This document shows positions 12,211-23,145 of a DNA stretch of 64,000 nucleotides, piece by piece. Within the stretch, counting starts at the first letter, position 1. Each line of letters opens with the position of its first letter. The stretch lies in NCBI GenBank assembly GCA_001599595.1, contig BCHH01000006.1, positions 2,588,319 to 2,652,318 on the forward strand, in the 5' to 3' direction. The position numbers and the translations under genes are program-made. A model generated the notes under the pieces. It did no database searches and had not been told where the DNA came from. It saw only the letters and a list, made by a program, of their open reading frames with translations. The DNA comes from Beverwykella pulmonaria (taxonomy: Eukaryota > Ascomycota > Dothideomycetes > Pleosporales > Melanommataceae).

Positions 12211-13405
12211 AATAGTCTAAGAAATCCAAGAAAAAGTTTTCTCAGTATCCATGTAAGGCTATTTTTGTATCAATGCAACAGTATAGTTAGCCTGCTCCTT
12301 CGCCAGACATGCTGCACCTCCACACGACAAAGCATGATGGCCACTATCTACGCAGCCAGATTAGTGCTAGCCTTCCAGATCAAACGATTAGCAAGAACAA
12401 GAGCAAGAGCAAGGTCCATCCCATTAGCAACTCTCGCCTTCTAAAGCTTTTATGTCTCCCCTCAAAATCCACAACATCGTTTGACTCCACAATCCGAATT
12501 GCCGCAATATCTCTACCCCCAATATCAGCTGCCGTAGTGATATATTGGAGTTAAAATGAGGTGAATTGAGCTCTCTGTGTGTCGGAGAAGGTTGGGCGAG
12601 AGGACCCCTATAGATAGCTAGTACAATGGCACGTGATATAGTAATGCACGTGATATAACCGTAACATGATAGCTCTACGAACGTTTGGACGGACCTCCCC
12701 ATCCTACCTTCTTGTTGCTAACGGCGAAAATATCTAGCACTGACTTTTCTTTCCTAAATGACGGGACACGCTTTAGAGAATATACCTCTTAGCCGATCGG
12801 ACTTTATACTATCCATTTATTCTCCATCACGAATCCCATATGGTACAGTTAAAAACAGCCTCACCGCATATACCTTTGATCGTTCTACGCCATGTGAAGG
12901 ACAATATGCCTTTGCTGTTCACCGCGTGAAAGCTTCGAGCCTGTTTCGCCAAGTATAATTGCGCTCTTGAAGTGGTGGTCTTGGCACTGCGTGGTTAGAG
13001 GGGTTTCTTTTGCAAGGAATCCGTCTAGTATGGCGATAGCAAAAAGCTGAGTCTCGAGCGGTGGGTCTATTATCTTATTGCAATACGAACTCTAAGTTTC
13101 CTTATATCCATTTCCTGAATAGATTTTTCTATAGGAGGAGCCCTAATATACCATTCAACGAAGTCGTTAGTGTTAAAGGAGCAAGAAAACCCCCAGGTGA
13201 AGAACTCAATATCTGAGCAGTATATTTGCGTCGTCGTCAATTCAATCGCAGGTTAACTGCGACAAAATTCTCTGCAGCACATTAGCAATAAACCTGGGCA
13301 CTGTAGTTCTTGTTTACAACGGCGAGACTGACTAGTCCAATTTCGCCAATGTCTTTAAATTAACCTTCCACACGACGTAGAAGGAATTTTTTTTTTAAGA
13401 CTTAA
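12211..13405. other. Intergenic, 1.2 kb, AT-rich, two CACGTGATATA boxes
   Basis: No gene is supported. A minus-strand open stretch near 12370-12550 contains ADIGGRDIAAIRIVES and may be a coding remnant, but it cannot be assigned. Two exact CACGTGATATA boxes lie at 12630 and 12647. Confidence 0.45.
12630..12657. repeat. Two CACGTGATATA boxes 17 bp apart
   Basis: The 11-mer occurs at 12630-12640 and 12647-12657. The same 11-mer is tandemly repeated near 48.85 kb. CACGTG is the core bound by fungal bHLH factors. Confidence 0.7.
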
Positions 13406-14297
13406 TCAATACGGAATCCCCACAGAAGTTCCCGTAGCCTGTACACGCTCCTGCTTAACCATCGTCGCACCACTATACAATTTTGGCCCGGGAATCGTAT
13501 ACTCAAAATCCTCTTTCTCCCTGTCCGTTAACTGCGTTCCCACAATCTTGATCTCCCCGCGATGATACAATTCGGTTCCGATGACACCGTCAGGATTTTG
13601 AGAACCCGAGCTAGATACTTTGAGGTTCCAGCACCAGGGATAGAACTGCGGCGTCTGAATTTGCAACGCAATGATCTCGTGCCGGACAATGTAGTCCCCC
13701 GCCTCAATATCAGCGGGTACGACTGAAGTCCATTGTCCACCGTTTGAGCTCGCAACGCCGGAAGCCCATGCCTCCTGCAACTCAGGGTTCATAGATGTAT
13801 TCAGGTACCCCGACTCATCGACCTTGAAGAAATTCAGGCTTGCCTTGTCGACCGTATTACATGGCCCGTGGCAGTTAGCTAGATATGTGGCTACCGAGCC
13901 CACGTGCCCGATCTGCGTCCATTGGAACGTTAAAGGTGTCCCGGCAGCGATCGGAATGTAGGATTGGCCGGCGCTGCTGTTGACACCGCATATGATATCC
14001 GGGTTTTGAAATTGCGTCTGGGTTTGCTCGGCAGTGTACTGGTAGTCCATGGGGAAGCTGACGAAGTGTTCGTACGGGAAGGGGCGACGGGGCTGCGAGG
14101 ATGCCATGAGCGGTGGGATATCCCAGGGTACGTCTGTGATGCCGGCATAACTAGTAATGTTTAGTAGTTTGGTAAGGTGTGTAGAGCAGGAGGATGTACG
14201 CGATGCCGTTTACCGTCACATTTGTGGTAAGAAAGTGTGCGTTGGTTGTGAGAATGAAAGAGAAAAGGGAAATGATGGAGTGGACTTGTGAGATCAT
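13406..14297 (-). CDS. Lytic polysaccharide monooxygenase, family AA9
   Basis: Two exons, complement(13406-14150, 14200-14297), encode 280 residues; the 49-nt intron (GTACAT..ACTAG) joins VNGIA to YAGITDVPWD. The ATG at 14297 opens a signal peptide (MISQVHSIISLFSFILTTNA), so cleavage would expose His21 as the N-terminal copper ligand (HFLTTNVTVNG). The second copper His is in IGHVGSVATYLANC, and the RHEIIAL and PQFYPWCWNLKV blocks carry the conserved C-terminal part of the active site including the axial Tyr. AA9 enzymes cleave cellulose or hemicellulose oxidatively outside the cell. The first exon is easily missed because the ATG inside the long exon (14107) would remove both the signal peptide and the copper His. 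No cellulose-binding module is present. Confidence 0.9.
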
Positions 14298-15110
14298 TAT
14301 AAGGGGTGTTTGGTGAAGAAGAGTTCGAGTGAATTGAAAGACTAAAAGTGATTAACATGATGTTATATCTTTCTATCCACATTTAAGCTACTATGTAGGT
14401 TACGCATTTCAGCGGGTGACCATCTGTAAAGGATCTTAGGCCTCCCACTATATAGTTACTAGTTGACTCAGATTCTCAGGTCCGTGATAGGATCCTTCGT
14501 TTAGGTAGAATGGCAGCCCGAGTACCTTAGCGTGATTAATATCCAGGATAGATTGGAGTCTCCAACCTGCACACGATGATTTAGCCGAACAGCCCTCCAA
14601 ATGGCCTACAATCGGGGCTCAGCCAATTATTCCGTGAACCTTATGCGGGGTCTGATCTACACCGAGGCTATTTTTCTGGGAGATATCGGAATCATGCTAC
14701 ACAACCTATTGATGTTCTGCGGGGTTCATGACCGTATTCAGGGCTCCAGGATGCTAATGTGGACTCAAACATCCCAGAACGCTAATAAAAGGCTTGGAAT
14801 GCTCAAAAACTACACCGATCTTCTTGTTATTCAGTGTTAGCATGCAATTTGATACTGAGGAAAGGCTAGAATGGAGAAAATGATAAATGTGTGGAGCAAA
14901 CAGTGACGAGTACAGAGTTACATTTCGGTGCGAATGCCAGCAGACTAGTCACTATTCTACTCTCGCCGACTGACTTACATATTTCCTGCTTTTACATTTT
15001 GAGCTTCAATTCGTATCTTCACGACTTAAAGGGCAATGTCTTTCCCGTCCCTGTCGACATCTCTGCCCCGTCTGTGGTCCTCCTCGCAACAGTCACATCA
15101 TTCGATTCAT
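14298..15110. other. Intergenic, 0.8 kb, AA9 upstream region
   Basis: Apart from the TATA-like box no feature is recognised; the open frames at 14601-14840 and 14891-15160 do not resemble proteins. Confidence 0.45.
14448..14455 (-). promoter_or_regulatory. TATA-like box of the AA9 gene
   Basis: The palindromic CTATATAG lies about 150 bp upstream of the AA9 start codon on the minus strand. It is a plausible core promoter element but rests on motif and distance only. Confidence 0.3.
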
Positions 15111-15700
15111 CTAGCAACACCAAGACCCCGTCGTGCTCGTTAGTACCGCCAATCTCATAGCAACTCCTTCCCCGCCATCGACCGACATACGCTGATACTC
15201 GATCTCAATATTTCCGTACGGACATTCCATACTACCCTTCACGTGTCTAAATTCCGACTTCGGAGGCGGCTTCATAATCCAAGTTCCGTACGCCACAGTC
15301 CCTACTTTCAGTCCGAGGACCGCCTCGTAGAACCATTCGTACATGGCGCCCAGCATATCGTGGCACTTTGAGCGACACGCATCCTGCCAAAATTCAATGC
15401 GCGTAGTCTCACCGTAGCACAAGAAGCGCATAGATGACAGGTGTTCCTCCTGGCGCCCCATCTCGAGCACAATATCTGCGCGGTCTACATCTGCGAGCGT
15501 GTTCCACAGGTACTTGAGCCCGATTTCGCCAGCTTAGATGCTGTTTCTAGCAAGCGCACAGTCTTCGAAGAAGGCATGCTGTGCGTCGGCGATATACTTG
15601 AAGGAGAAGAGATCGAATTGTAAGGCCACAGCTTAGGTGACCATGTTTAGATCGTGCACATCGGGCTCATCTTGCGATGTGTAGATGACATACGGGTGCA
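15111..15700 (-). pseudogene. Decayed alpha-L-rhamnosidase-like (GH78-type) gene, C-terminal part
   Basis: Read on the minus strand, the translation runs YVIYTSQDEPDVHDLNM, then FKYIADAQHAFFEDCALAR, then AGEIGLKYLWNTLADVDRAD, then SKCHDMLGAMYEWFYEAVLG, then SEFRHVKGSMECPYGNIEIE. This resembles the end of the six-hairpin catalytic domain and the C-terminal beta domain of alpha-L-rhamnosidase-like proteins. In-frame stops interrupt it: one after DLNMVT and one after ARNSI. No N-terminal part was found upstream, so only a truncated remnant survives. If once active it would have removed rhamnose from pectin or flavonoid glycosides. The family call rests on motif recollection and is moderate; that the stretch is a broken gene is more certain. 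Confidence 0.55.
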
Positions 15701-15970
15701 GCTATTCATGTTCAGTTTGATTGAGATGCTATGTTGATAGTTCTTTTGCCCTGAGACTAATAAGCGCCACGCTCTCGAGCAGATGGAAGAACTGTTTGGC
15801 AACCCGCTGGTGCCGCATGCACTGAAAGGATCCTGCGGCTGCTGACGCGGCTTTTGAAAAAGATGACAAGTTGCAAGCGCAGGTTGAGAACGTGACACGC
15901 TCGGTTTTAGTTGCATAGTCGGCGACCGTGTCACATCAATGTTGTTGGGGGAGGACCGCATGAACAATGG

Positions 15971-16432
15971 AATTTAGATTGAGAACATTGGGTAGGAACT
16001 GGATTTGGGGGGGCTGTGATGGTGAGGAAGGAGTCTGATAATGGCTTAAGTTTTCAGAAAATGCAATTCCAAGCTTTGATTGGATGAGATTCGAGATAAT
16101 GTGCAAGTTACCTTTCTCCCAGTTTATCAGTGGTCAAAGAGCTCCTTGACCATGTGCTGGTAAAGTGATTCTTGGATGTATGACAGGCACGTGACAAATC
16201 AGAACAGTGAGGTTACTTTCGAAGTACGTCCCTATGGTAATACCTGAGCAGGCCTATGGATTCACAACCACATGTGTCACGTGGTATAAATGTTATTACA
16301 AGGACGGCATGACTGAACCAGCGATATTGCACTGGACCAAACTCGACTAAAGCAGAAAGCCAATAAGATACTCAGAAACATAAAGGCATCATCAGAAACT
16401 GAACTCTTCCGAGACAGATTTAAACATTCTCC
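15971..16432. other. Intergenic, 0.46 kb, nothing recognised
   Basis: This lies between the rhamnosidase-like relic and the stop codon of the vWA gene. No gene-like frame is seen. Confidence 0.5.
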
Positions 16433-18967
16433 TCACCTAGACCACCCACCAACAGGCTTCCTTGAAATAGACCCCATACCCGTATGAACTGGACTTATTT
16501 CGTCACCTTGGTACTGCTCACCTCCAATAGGTAATTGCGGTTGGGCAGGCTGAGCAAGTTCTGCGGGCTGCAGAATCGGACTCACGTTATGTCCGCTCTG
16601 GTGGAAACCCTCAATCGGCGGGTATTGACCCTGCTGGCCTTGGGGGTAAGGTGTGGATACTGGGCTCGCATAATGTCTTAGAGGGGAAACAGAGCCAGGT
16701 GGCGGCGAGCCAGGGACCGATTCAGGGAGTGGGATGTTGTAGGGAGCAGGAGATTGCGGGGCAACAGGGGCCGCATATTGAGGTTGGGGAGCAATGTACG
16801 GCTGGTATTGAGATGGGTTGTCCTGAGATGTTTGCTGGTACTGTTGGGATTGCGGTGAATATACTTGGGATACTGTCTGTGCAGCATAATGTCCTGTGTA
16901 TCCCTGTTGTTCGCTCGAATACACTGCTTGCTGCTGTTGCGCAGATGCGGTGTATTGTTGAATTTGCCGACCACTATCTAGTTCAGCCTGAAGAGACCGT
17001 GGAGATGTTGAGGATTGACCGTATTGCGTTTGCTGATACGTCTGCTGCGGGTGCATAATGGCACCATGCATGTTATATACGGGTTGAGGATATGCCATTT
17101 GAGTGCCATTTTGCGGCGGTGGTGGAGCTGTAGCGGTACCATATGGAGTGTTACCTTGGCCTGGCACTTGATTGTAGTACAATGTTTGGCTTTGATTTTG
17201 ATTTTGTTTCTCGTCGTCCTTCTTGCGACGTCGTCCAAAGAGCCGGAATGGAAATCGAGGTGTTGGTAGACGTTTTGGATGAGGATCCTGTGGATTGTTA
17301 GGATTTTGTGGGTTGTTCGGATTCTGATTGGGCTGGCTAGGATCAGTGTTTGTTGGATGATTGGGTTGTGACGGATCAGCCTGCGTCGGGTGTGAAGGGT
17401 CGGCCTGGGTCGGATGAGATGGGTCGGCCTGAGTAGGGTGTGATGGGTCGGCCTGAGTAGGGTGTGATGGATCAGCTTGGGTTGGATGAGAAGGGTCGGC
17501 TTGCGTGGGATGCGAAGGGTCGGCTTGGGCTGGATGAGACGGATCCGCCTGAGTGGGATGAGAGGGATCACCTTGAGTAGGGTGCGAAGGGTCAGCTTGC
17601 GTTGGATGTGATGGATCAGTTTGAGTTGGGTGAGACGGGTCACATTGGTTGAAAGGTTGCTGGTTTGAAGGTGCATGAGGGAATTTTGGTGGAGGTGCCG
17701 CCAATGTCGGAGCAGTATTATAGGGCAGTTCCGTCGTGTGGGTGTATGGATGCTTGTAATCCATGGGGGGGTGGTAAGGGGCAGACGGTGTCGGCCCTTT
17801 TGGTGTCCATCCTTTCCAGTACTTCCAGGCAAAGAATGACCCTGCACCTATAAGGCCTAGCAGTAAGGGTACAGATATTCCAATACCTGCTTTAGCGCCC
17901 GTGGAAAGACCGTGTTTCCCACCACCGCCACCTAACGTGCAGTTGACAAGCGGAATAGACGAATTCACGCCGACAATGAAAACAGCGTCTGTTTGGTTGG
18001 CTTCTCCCTGCACCTTTAGCTCAAGGCTCCCGGACGAGGATGTCCTAACCTGAAGCTCATCCGAGCTGAACGAGTAGCGAGATATAGATGTTTTATTGAG
18101 TTCTTTGCCGTTTTCCATTGCAGTCACATTCAGGTCTCCGGCCGCAATGCTAATAATTGTGAAAGTCAAGCTCTCGCTTGCTTGAGCGGTGTACGTTAAG
18201 GTACTAGTTCCATCGGGACCAAGTATAAATGCGACTGATAAGCCGTTGTAGACGGTTGTTGACGTCTCTGGTGAGGAATCGTCGTTGTCCGTTAAACCAT
18301 GCACGATCATCAGGTTGATAAATGCGTTTTGTGCCGTGTCCCCATTGATCGATGCATACATTCCTCCGGTCCCAAGAATGGCGGACAAGACCTTCGGATC
18401 CTGATAAGAAAAACCAGAAGTGGTGAGGTAACCAAAATTCAGCCGAATGCCTTGCTGACCCGCAGAGTTAATAGACTCAACCAGAGTAGTGGTGTCTGAA
18501 TCAGCGCCATCAGAGAGGACAACGATCCCAGAACGGTTGGCGGTTGAGCCGTGACCCGATTGGTTGAGCTGACCTAATGCCATATTGACACCGCCGGCGA
18601 TGAAAGTATCTCCAAGGCTTGCTATCTGATCAAAGACTTTGTCGGCACCGCCTGGGTCGCCGAGAGGATAGAGCAATCTCGAAGTACCGTCGAAGCCAAT
18701 AACCGATACCAAGTCGGCGTTCTTTCCACTACCAGCCTCGCTCGAAGAGATGAGCCAGTCATTTACAGCCTTGCCAGCATCGATGCGCAAATTGTAGGGA
18801 TCAGACTCTTCCATAGAACCCGACTCGTCGATAACGATAGCTATTTTGCGGCCACCATTGTTGGATTTGGCTTGAAGAGTCTTGCATTTTTCGAGTCCAC
18901 GAGGAACCAGAGGCTTCGCTGTAACAATCAGTACCAGTGACAGAAGAATCGATAAGCTGGCCTTCAT
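16433..18967 (-). CDS. Single-pass membrane protein with extracellular vWA domain and octapeptide-repeat, Gln/Pro-rich tail
   Basis: One uninterrupted 844-residue frame from an ATG at 18967. Residues 1-17 form a signal peptide (MKASLSILLSLVLIVTA). A von Willebrand A domain follows (about 40-230) with an intact MIDAS: DESGS at 47-51, a Thr in GDTFIAGG and Asp in VVLSDGAD, so it should bind a divalent metal. A beta-rich region with several N-glycosylation sequons comes next, then a transmembrane helix (GIGISVPLLLGLIGAGSFFAW) followed by KYWKGW, giving type I topology. The presumed cytoplasmic half is low complexity: 11 octapeptides (consensus ADPSHPTQ), a basic patch (FGRRRKKDDEK), then a long Gln/Tyr/Pro-rich tail. 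I know no characterised protein of this exact architecture; a wall or surface sensor is an inference. Conserved metal site and clean frame argue that it is functional. Confidence 0.85.
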   Translation of the reverse strand: MKASLSILLSLVLIVTAKPLVPRGLEKCKTLQAKSNNGGRKIAIVIDESGSMEESDPYNLRIDAGKAVNDWLISSSEAGSGKNADLVSVIGFDGTSRLLYPLGDPGGADKVFDQIASLGDTFIAGGVNMALGQLNQSGHGSTANRSGIVVLSDGADSDTTTLVESINSAGQQGIRLNFGYLTTSGFSYQDPKVLSAILGTGGMYASINGDTAQNAFINLMIVHGLTDNDDSSPETSTTVYNGLSVAFILGPDGTSTLTYTAQASESLTFTIISIAAGDLNVTAMENGKELNKTSISRYSFSSDELQVRTSSSGSLELKVQGEANQTDAVFIVGVNSSIPLVNCTLGGGGGKHGLSTGAKAGIGISVPLLLGLIGAGSFFAWKYWKGWTPKGPTPSAPYHPPMDYKHPYTHTTELPYNTAPTLAAPPPKFPHAPSNQQPFNQCDPSHPTQTDPSHPTQADPSHPTQGDPSHPTQADPSHPAQADPSHPTQADPSHPTQADPSHPTQADPSHPTQADPSHPTQADPSHPTQADPSQPNHPTNTDPSQPNQNPNNPQNPNNPQDPHPKRLPTPRFPFRLFGRRRKKDDEKQNQNQSQTLYYNQVPGQGNTPYGTATAPPPPQNGTQMAYPQPVYNMHGAIMHPQQTYQQTQYGQSSTSPRSLQAELDSGRQIQQYTASAQQQQAVYSSEQQGYTGHYAAQTVSQVYSPQSQQYQQTSQDNPSQYQPYIAPQPQYAAPVAPQSPAPYNIPLPESVPGSPPPGSVSPLRHYASPVSTPYPQGQQGQYPPIEGFHQSGHNVSPILQPAELAQPAQPQLPIGGEQYQGDEISPVHTGMGSISRKPVGGWSR
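17382..17645 (-). repeat. Coding minisatellite, 11 x 24 bp
   Basis: Eleven consecutive 24-bp units encode DPSHPTQ-type octapeptides within the vWA protein. Units differ mainly at third positions, but the peptide stays nearly constant (variants at the Ala/Thr/Gly/Cys position and one Pro-Ala-Gln). That pattern indicates selection on the repeat peptide rather than a recent DNA burst. Confidence 0.9.
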
Positions 18968-21072
18968 GGCGAATTTTGAAGAAAGAGTTGTCCAGACCCA
19001 GGATCCACCTCGCGGGGTTGATGAGCTGATTTACTTATCAATTGCGAGGAAAGCATCCTCTGGCGCTCAGCCGCTGGTAGCGTGACTGCAGCCCTTTTTC
19101 CTCGTATGTTGAAAAGAACTGGGTCGTCAAACGTACTGAGCCCGTGTTGCAGCACATGGTTATCTCACTCACACAACCAATGATATCAAGGTCTAGCTCG
19201 TGTTCGGCAAGGGGATACGAGCGTGGCTTCAGAGGCTGGATTTAGAGTGGTTGAGAAGCGAATTCGTGGCGCACATAGGTGCAGAATTCGGGTCTAACTG
19301 ATAACCTGATCCTAGGTCTGTGCTTTTTATATCCGTTATGGTGGACAGGGGGGAAAACAGCAACAGCATGAGCTTGGCAGAACGAGTAGGAAGGTCAAAT
19401 TAAGAATTATTGCACATAGATAAAACATATCTAGACTGCAAAATTGTTGCTAAAGAAAACTATTTGCTATGGTGTACAATATTGAAATTCTTAGTAATTT
19501 CTCACCACACGTGACACCGAAATCTCTTGGGCGCACTGAGCTGCACGAGTTTGAAAGGAATAAACCGCGGAAAGACACATAATAAGGCGTTTTAAAACGG
19601 AATGACTAGATAGAAGAGCACAGAGTCAACTAAACAGGGGACAGAAATGTGCTAACGTTATTCGAATCAGTCAAGATCTGTTCGATAAAACCAATATGAA
19701 CGAATACTTCAACGTGTCACCTATCTCACATCCCGTGTTTGTAAAACTCTTCTTCAGAGCATGGAATTCAGCGTTCAGATTACTATTCGAGGTTGCCGAT
19801 GCATCGCATATAAGACTTCGGTACCTGTAGACGTTTCCATCTAGAATTGAGTGTGTGTGCAAATTTTCCACCCCAGCGCTTATATAGTAACAAAATGTAG
19901 TAACAGATACGAACTTCTGATGCTATTCAAAATACCTGCTATTTGGTCAACGTGATGAGTGGGCGAGAGAAAGATTTTTGCTATTCAAAAAATATATCAC
20001 GTGAAAATCACATGTAATAACTACCTTGCCGATTTTTCAAGATATAACATCATGAAGGATCTCCCACTTCAAATAGAACGCGACAAGTACTGAAACTTTC
20101 AAATGGTAATACAATTAGAAGCACTCCTTCAGTCTATTCGGTCTTTAATATACTCGCCACCCACGTACGTAGCACAACTGTACAAACAAACTGATGTCCC
20201 AAAATGATTACATTGGATAGTGTCTATAAACCTCGTTTTCCTCTATGTGAATGTCCAATTTCAGAAGTTCTTTCGAAGTTCGGGGCAGTCCATCATTCTA
20301 GTCCCATCTCATCATATCGAATTCTGCGACTCCCGATGCGGGGAAATATTATGATCGTTGAAGCTTACGCAATTTAGAAGCTCTGGTGTTGAATGTAAAC
20401 AGGAAACAATTATCATAGACATTACCAGGCTTGGCAGTTCACGTAGATCTCCATCTACCCGAAAGCCACACAGATCCAAAGCTTATATCCACACTCTATG
20501 CACGTTTCGCGCAGGGTCTGCAACTCAGTTTCCGGTACCTGACATGCAAGAAATAAGAACTCTCGGAAACCAGCAGTCACGACCCGGTTCATGATCCAAA
20601 CGGTCGCCATGCAGCGTCTTTATGCGGAAGATTCGACGCATACTGCACGAATTATTCCGCCTATGAACCATTCATTAGCCCTCACTCAGCCGGAGCGGAT
20701 ATTCAATGCTCCCCACACTCCGGCGCTGGTCACGTTCTGGCATTCCCGGGCCGACTCCCCGCAAACATTCTCTATCGCCAGATCATCAAACGCAAACACC
20801 ACCAACACTATACTGTATCTATACTACTTTTCTGCGATATCTGTTGGGACGACGAAGGCTCAGCGCCTGGATACCGACTGGCGCCGCGAGTTCATTTGAT
20901 TGCGGCAACTCGCCTACCGACCGAGATACCGCACGACCGCGAGCCAATGCGTAAAATGGGATGATATGTATCTCGAGGGCCACCATTGTGGTTCTGAGGG
21001 AGAGACGAACTTTTGTTTCCTCATCTTAATCGCAAGGCCATCGGAAGTCGAACCGAGCTGTCATAACTCAAA
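18968..21072. other. Intergenic, 2.1 kb, no gene seen
   Basis: Upstream region of both the vWA gene (minus) and the SMP-30 gene (plus). It is AT-rich in the middle and includes an inverted TATCACGTGA box near 19997. Short open frames show no protein-like pattern. Confidence 0.5.
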
Positions 21073-22442
21073 ATGGGAACCGCGCTATCAAAGTTGTGGG
21101 GCGCGTTCAAGACGGCGTTGACAGGCGGCAGTCATGGAAAGAGCACGACAAACAACGCCAGCGGGAACACAAAGGACGTTGAGAACGGACTTCCTACGAC
21201 CAACACACCTGCAAAACCTCCGACTCCGTTGCCAGATATGGGTGGAATAAAGAAATACGAGATCACCGAGGTACGTCTGAGCTGCAATTTCGAGGTGTCG
21301 GTGGAGGGGTAGCTTGTGCCCGACAGTGGCGTGGGGTCATTGTGAGGGTGTCAAGCTCTACGCACAACGAATTTTAGAAATCCAGTGCACACAACGGAAC
21401 TCCATCAGTGGAGTCTTCAAAGAACCATACTGAAAATCAATTTCTTCACAGCCATGGATCCGCCTCAACTGTTCCCTAGGCGAAGGTCCCTTCTACGAAG
21501 AAAGCACCCACACCCTCCGCTTCCTGGATGTTGAGCGATGCGAGCTACACCGTGTAGATCTAAACATTGGCACCTCAAGCCATAAGCTCGTTAAAAAAAC
21601 AGACATCTCTTTCGGCGTCACCGCCGACATGGAAGGTAACGACACCGAGTTCATCTTCGGCGGCAAGTTCGGCTACGGAATCTGCAATCGAGAGACAGGT
21701 GAATATCGCTGGATCAAGAAGGTCTGGTCCGATGAGGAGATTGCGGATGGAAAACCGGATCGCATGCGTGGCAATGATGGAGCTGTTGATTCTCAGGGAA
21801 GGTTCTGGGTGGGCTTCATGAACGATCCATTGGTTGCGAAGATTGTCGATGAAGGTATGTGGAAAGCGCCTACCGACATTGTTACAACGAGCTGACATTT
21901 ACTGCCCAGGCGCGATATTCCGCCTCGATCCCGACCTCACCCTGCACCGCCCAATGTCCAACATCACCATCCCCAACGGCACAGCCTGGAACGCGTCCGA
22001 TACGACCATGTTCTGGACCGACAGCCCCTTCAAAACAATCTACCAATTCGACTACTCCCCCGAGACCGGCGCCGTCACAAACCGTCGTCCTTACTTTACG
22101 ATGCCCGAGGACAAGCGATACGGCGAGGACGCGGTGCCAGACGGACACTGCTTGGACGAGGAGGGATACATGTGGACAGCTCTTCACGGTGGAAGCCATG
22201 TGCTCCGGATTTCACCACAGGGCGAGATTGTGGCGGAGATTAAGGTACCGACTCTCCAACCCACGTGTCCAGCATTCTGTGGCGAGGAGCTTGTGATCAC
22301 GAGTGCGGGTGGAACGAGCGGTCCGGATGGGAAGGGTGTTGATGAGTTTGCGGGGAGTGTTTTCAAGATTAATGTTGGTGTAAAGGGGCTGAAGAAGTAC
22401 AAGTTCAAGGGAGATGCAGCAGCAAAGGCTCCTGCAGTGTAG
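21073..22442 (+). CDS. SMP-30/gluconolactonase-family beta-propeller protein with predicted N-myristoyl leader
   Basis: Three exons (21073-21270, 21452-21854, 21910-22442) encode 377 residues. Exon 1 encodes a 66-residue leader, MGTALSKLWGAFKTALTG.., whose Gly2 and Ser6 fit the N-myristoylation consensus and whose start is amphipathic; the remainder is Thr/Pro-rich linker. Exons 2 and 3 hold the SMP-30 propeller: metal Glu in LGEGPFYEES, Asn in RMRGNDGAVDSQGRFWVG and IPNGTAWNASD, and Asp in VPDGHCLDEEGYMW. Family members hydrolyse lactones such as gluconolactone with a bound divalent metal. The metal ligands appear present. The first intron (181 nt) is the longest in the window, and the leader is not part of the usual domain. 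Substrate is unknown. Confidence 0.87.
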
Positions 22443-23097
22443 CTTTTCAGAACGGCAGGCTTGAGCGCAGTGAAAAGAGGACTGTAATGGGCGGAATGAT
22501 ATGAAATTTGTGAACAGAGTCCGAAATCATCAATATCCTATTTCCTTATCAGTGAGCGAGGTTTACAAAGGCAGTACCACTCACACAATGCTATTTATTC
22601 AGCAGCAAAGCTTTTTTCCGAAACTTTAGTTGCTCGTTTAAGCAGACTGGTCGCACATCCAAACACGAGATCCTAGTTATCGATATATTTTACCAATTTC
22701 AACATTGTGGCAGCTTTCCCATTCATAGCCGTAAAGAAAATCGACACAGACCTCCTCTTGAATATTTCACCGATGTTGCTCTTCACGACTACGGATCCCA
22801 ATCCCTATAATTCCTCTCATAGAACTCCCTTTCAATTTTCTCTGTCTACCTATTCAGTGACTCGGTCCGCCTCATAACCGGTTTGTACGTGTCCAATAGG
22901 TGCGTCAAATAGAGCTTATACTCACGATGCTTCATTATGAAGACAAACCATGCTTCGCCGCCTAGGCTATCCAGCCATTCAAGTGTCGTGGAGGCTGCGG
23001 GTACCTCTAGCCGTTTAGGCTTCTAGACGCGCTGGAACTTTGGGCGAAAAGCGTTATCGGCGTTAAAACAGCTGTTGAGATTCACGCTCTTTTATCT

Positions 23098-23145
<48 letters not shown>

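Noticed and set aside
17382..17645. Regular 24-bp repeats as a CRISPR array
   Set aside because: There are no spacers; the units abut and encode an in-frame octapeptide repeat in a eukaryotic gene.
21040..21065. GGTTCGACTTCC on the minus strand as a tRNA B box
   Set aside because: The flanking bases do not form a T-arm stem and no A box or acceptor stem was found.
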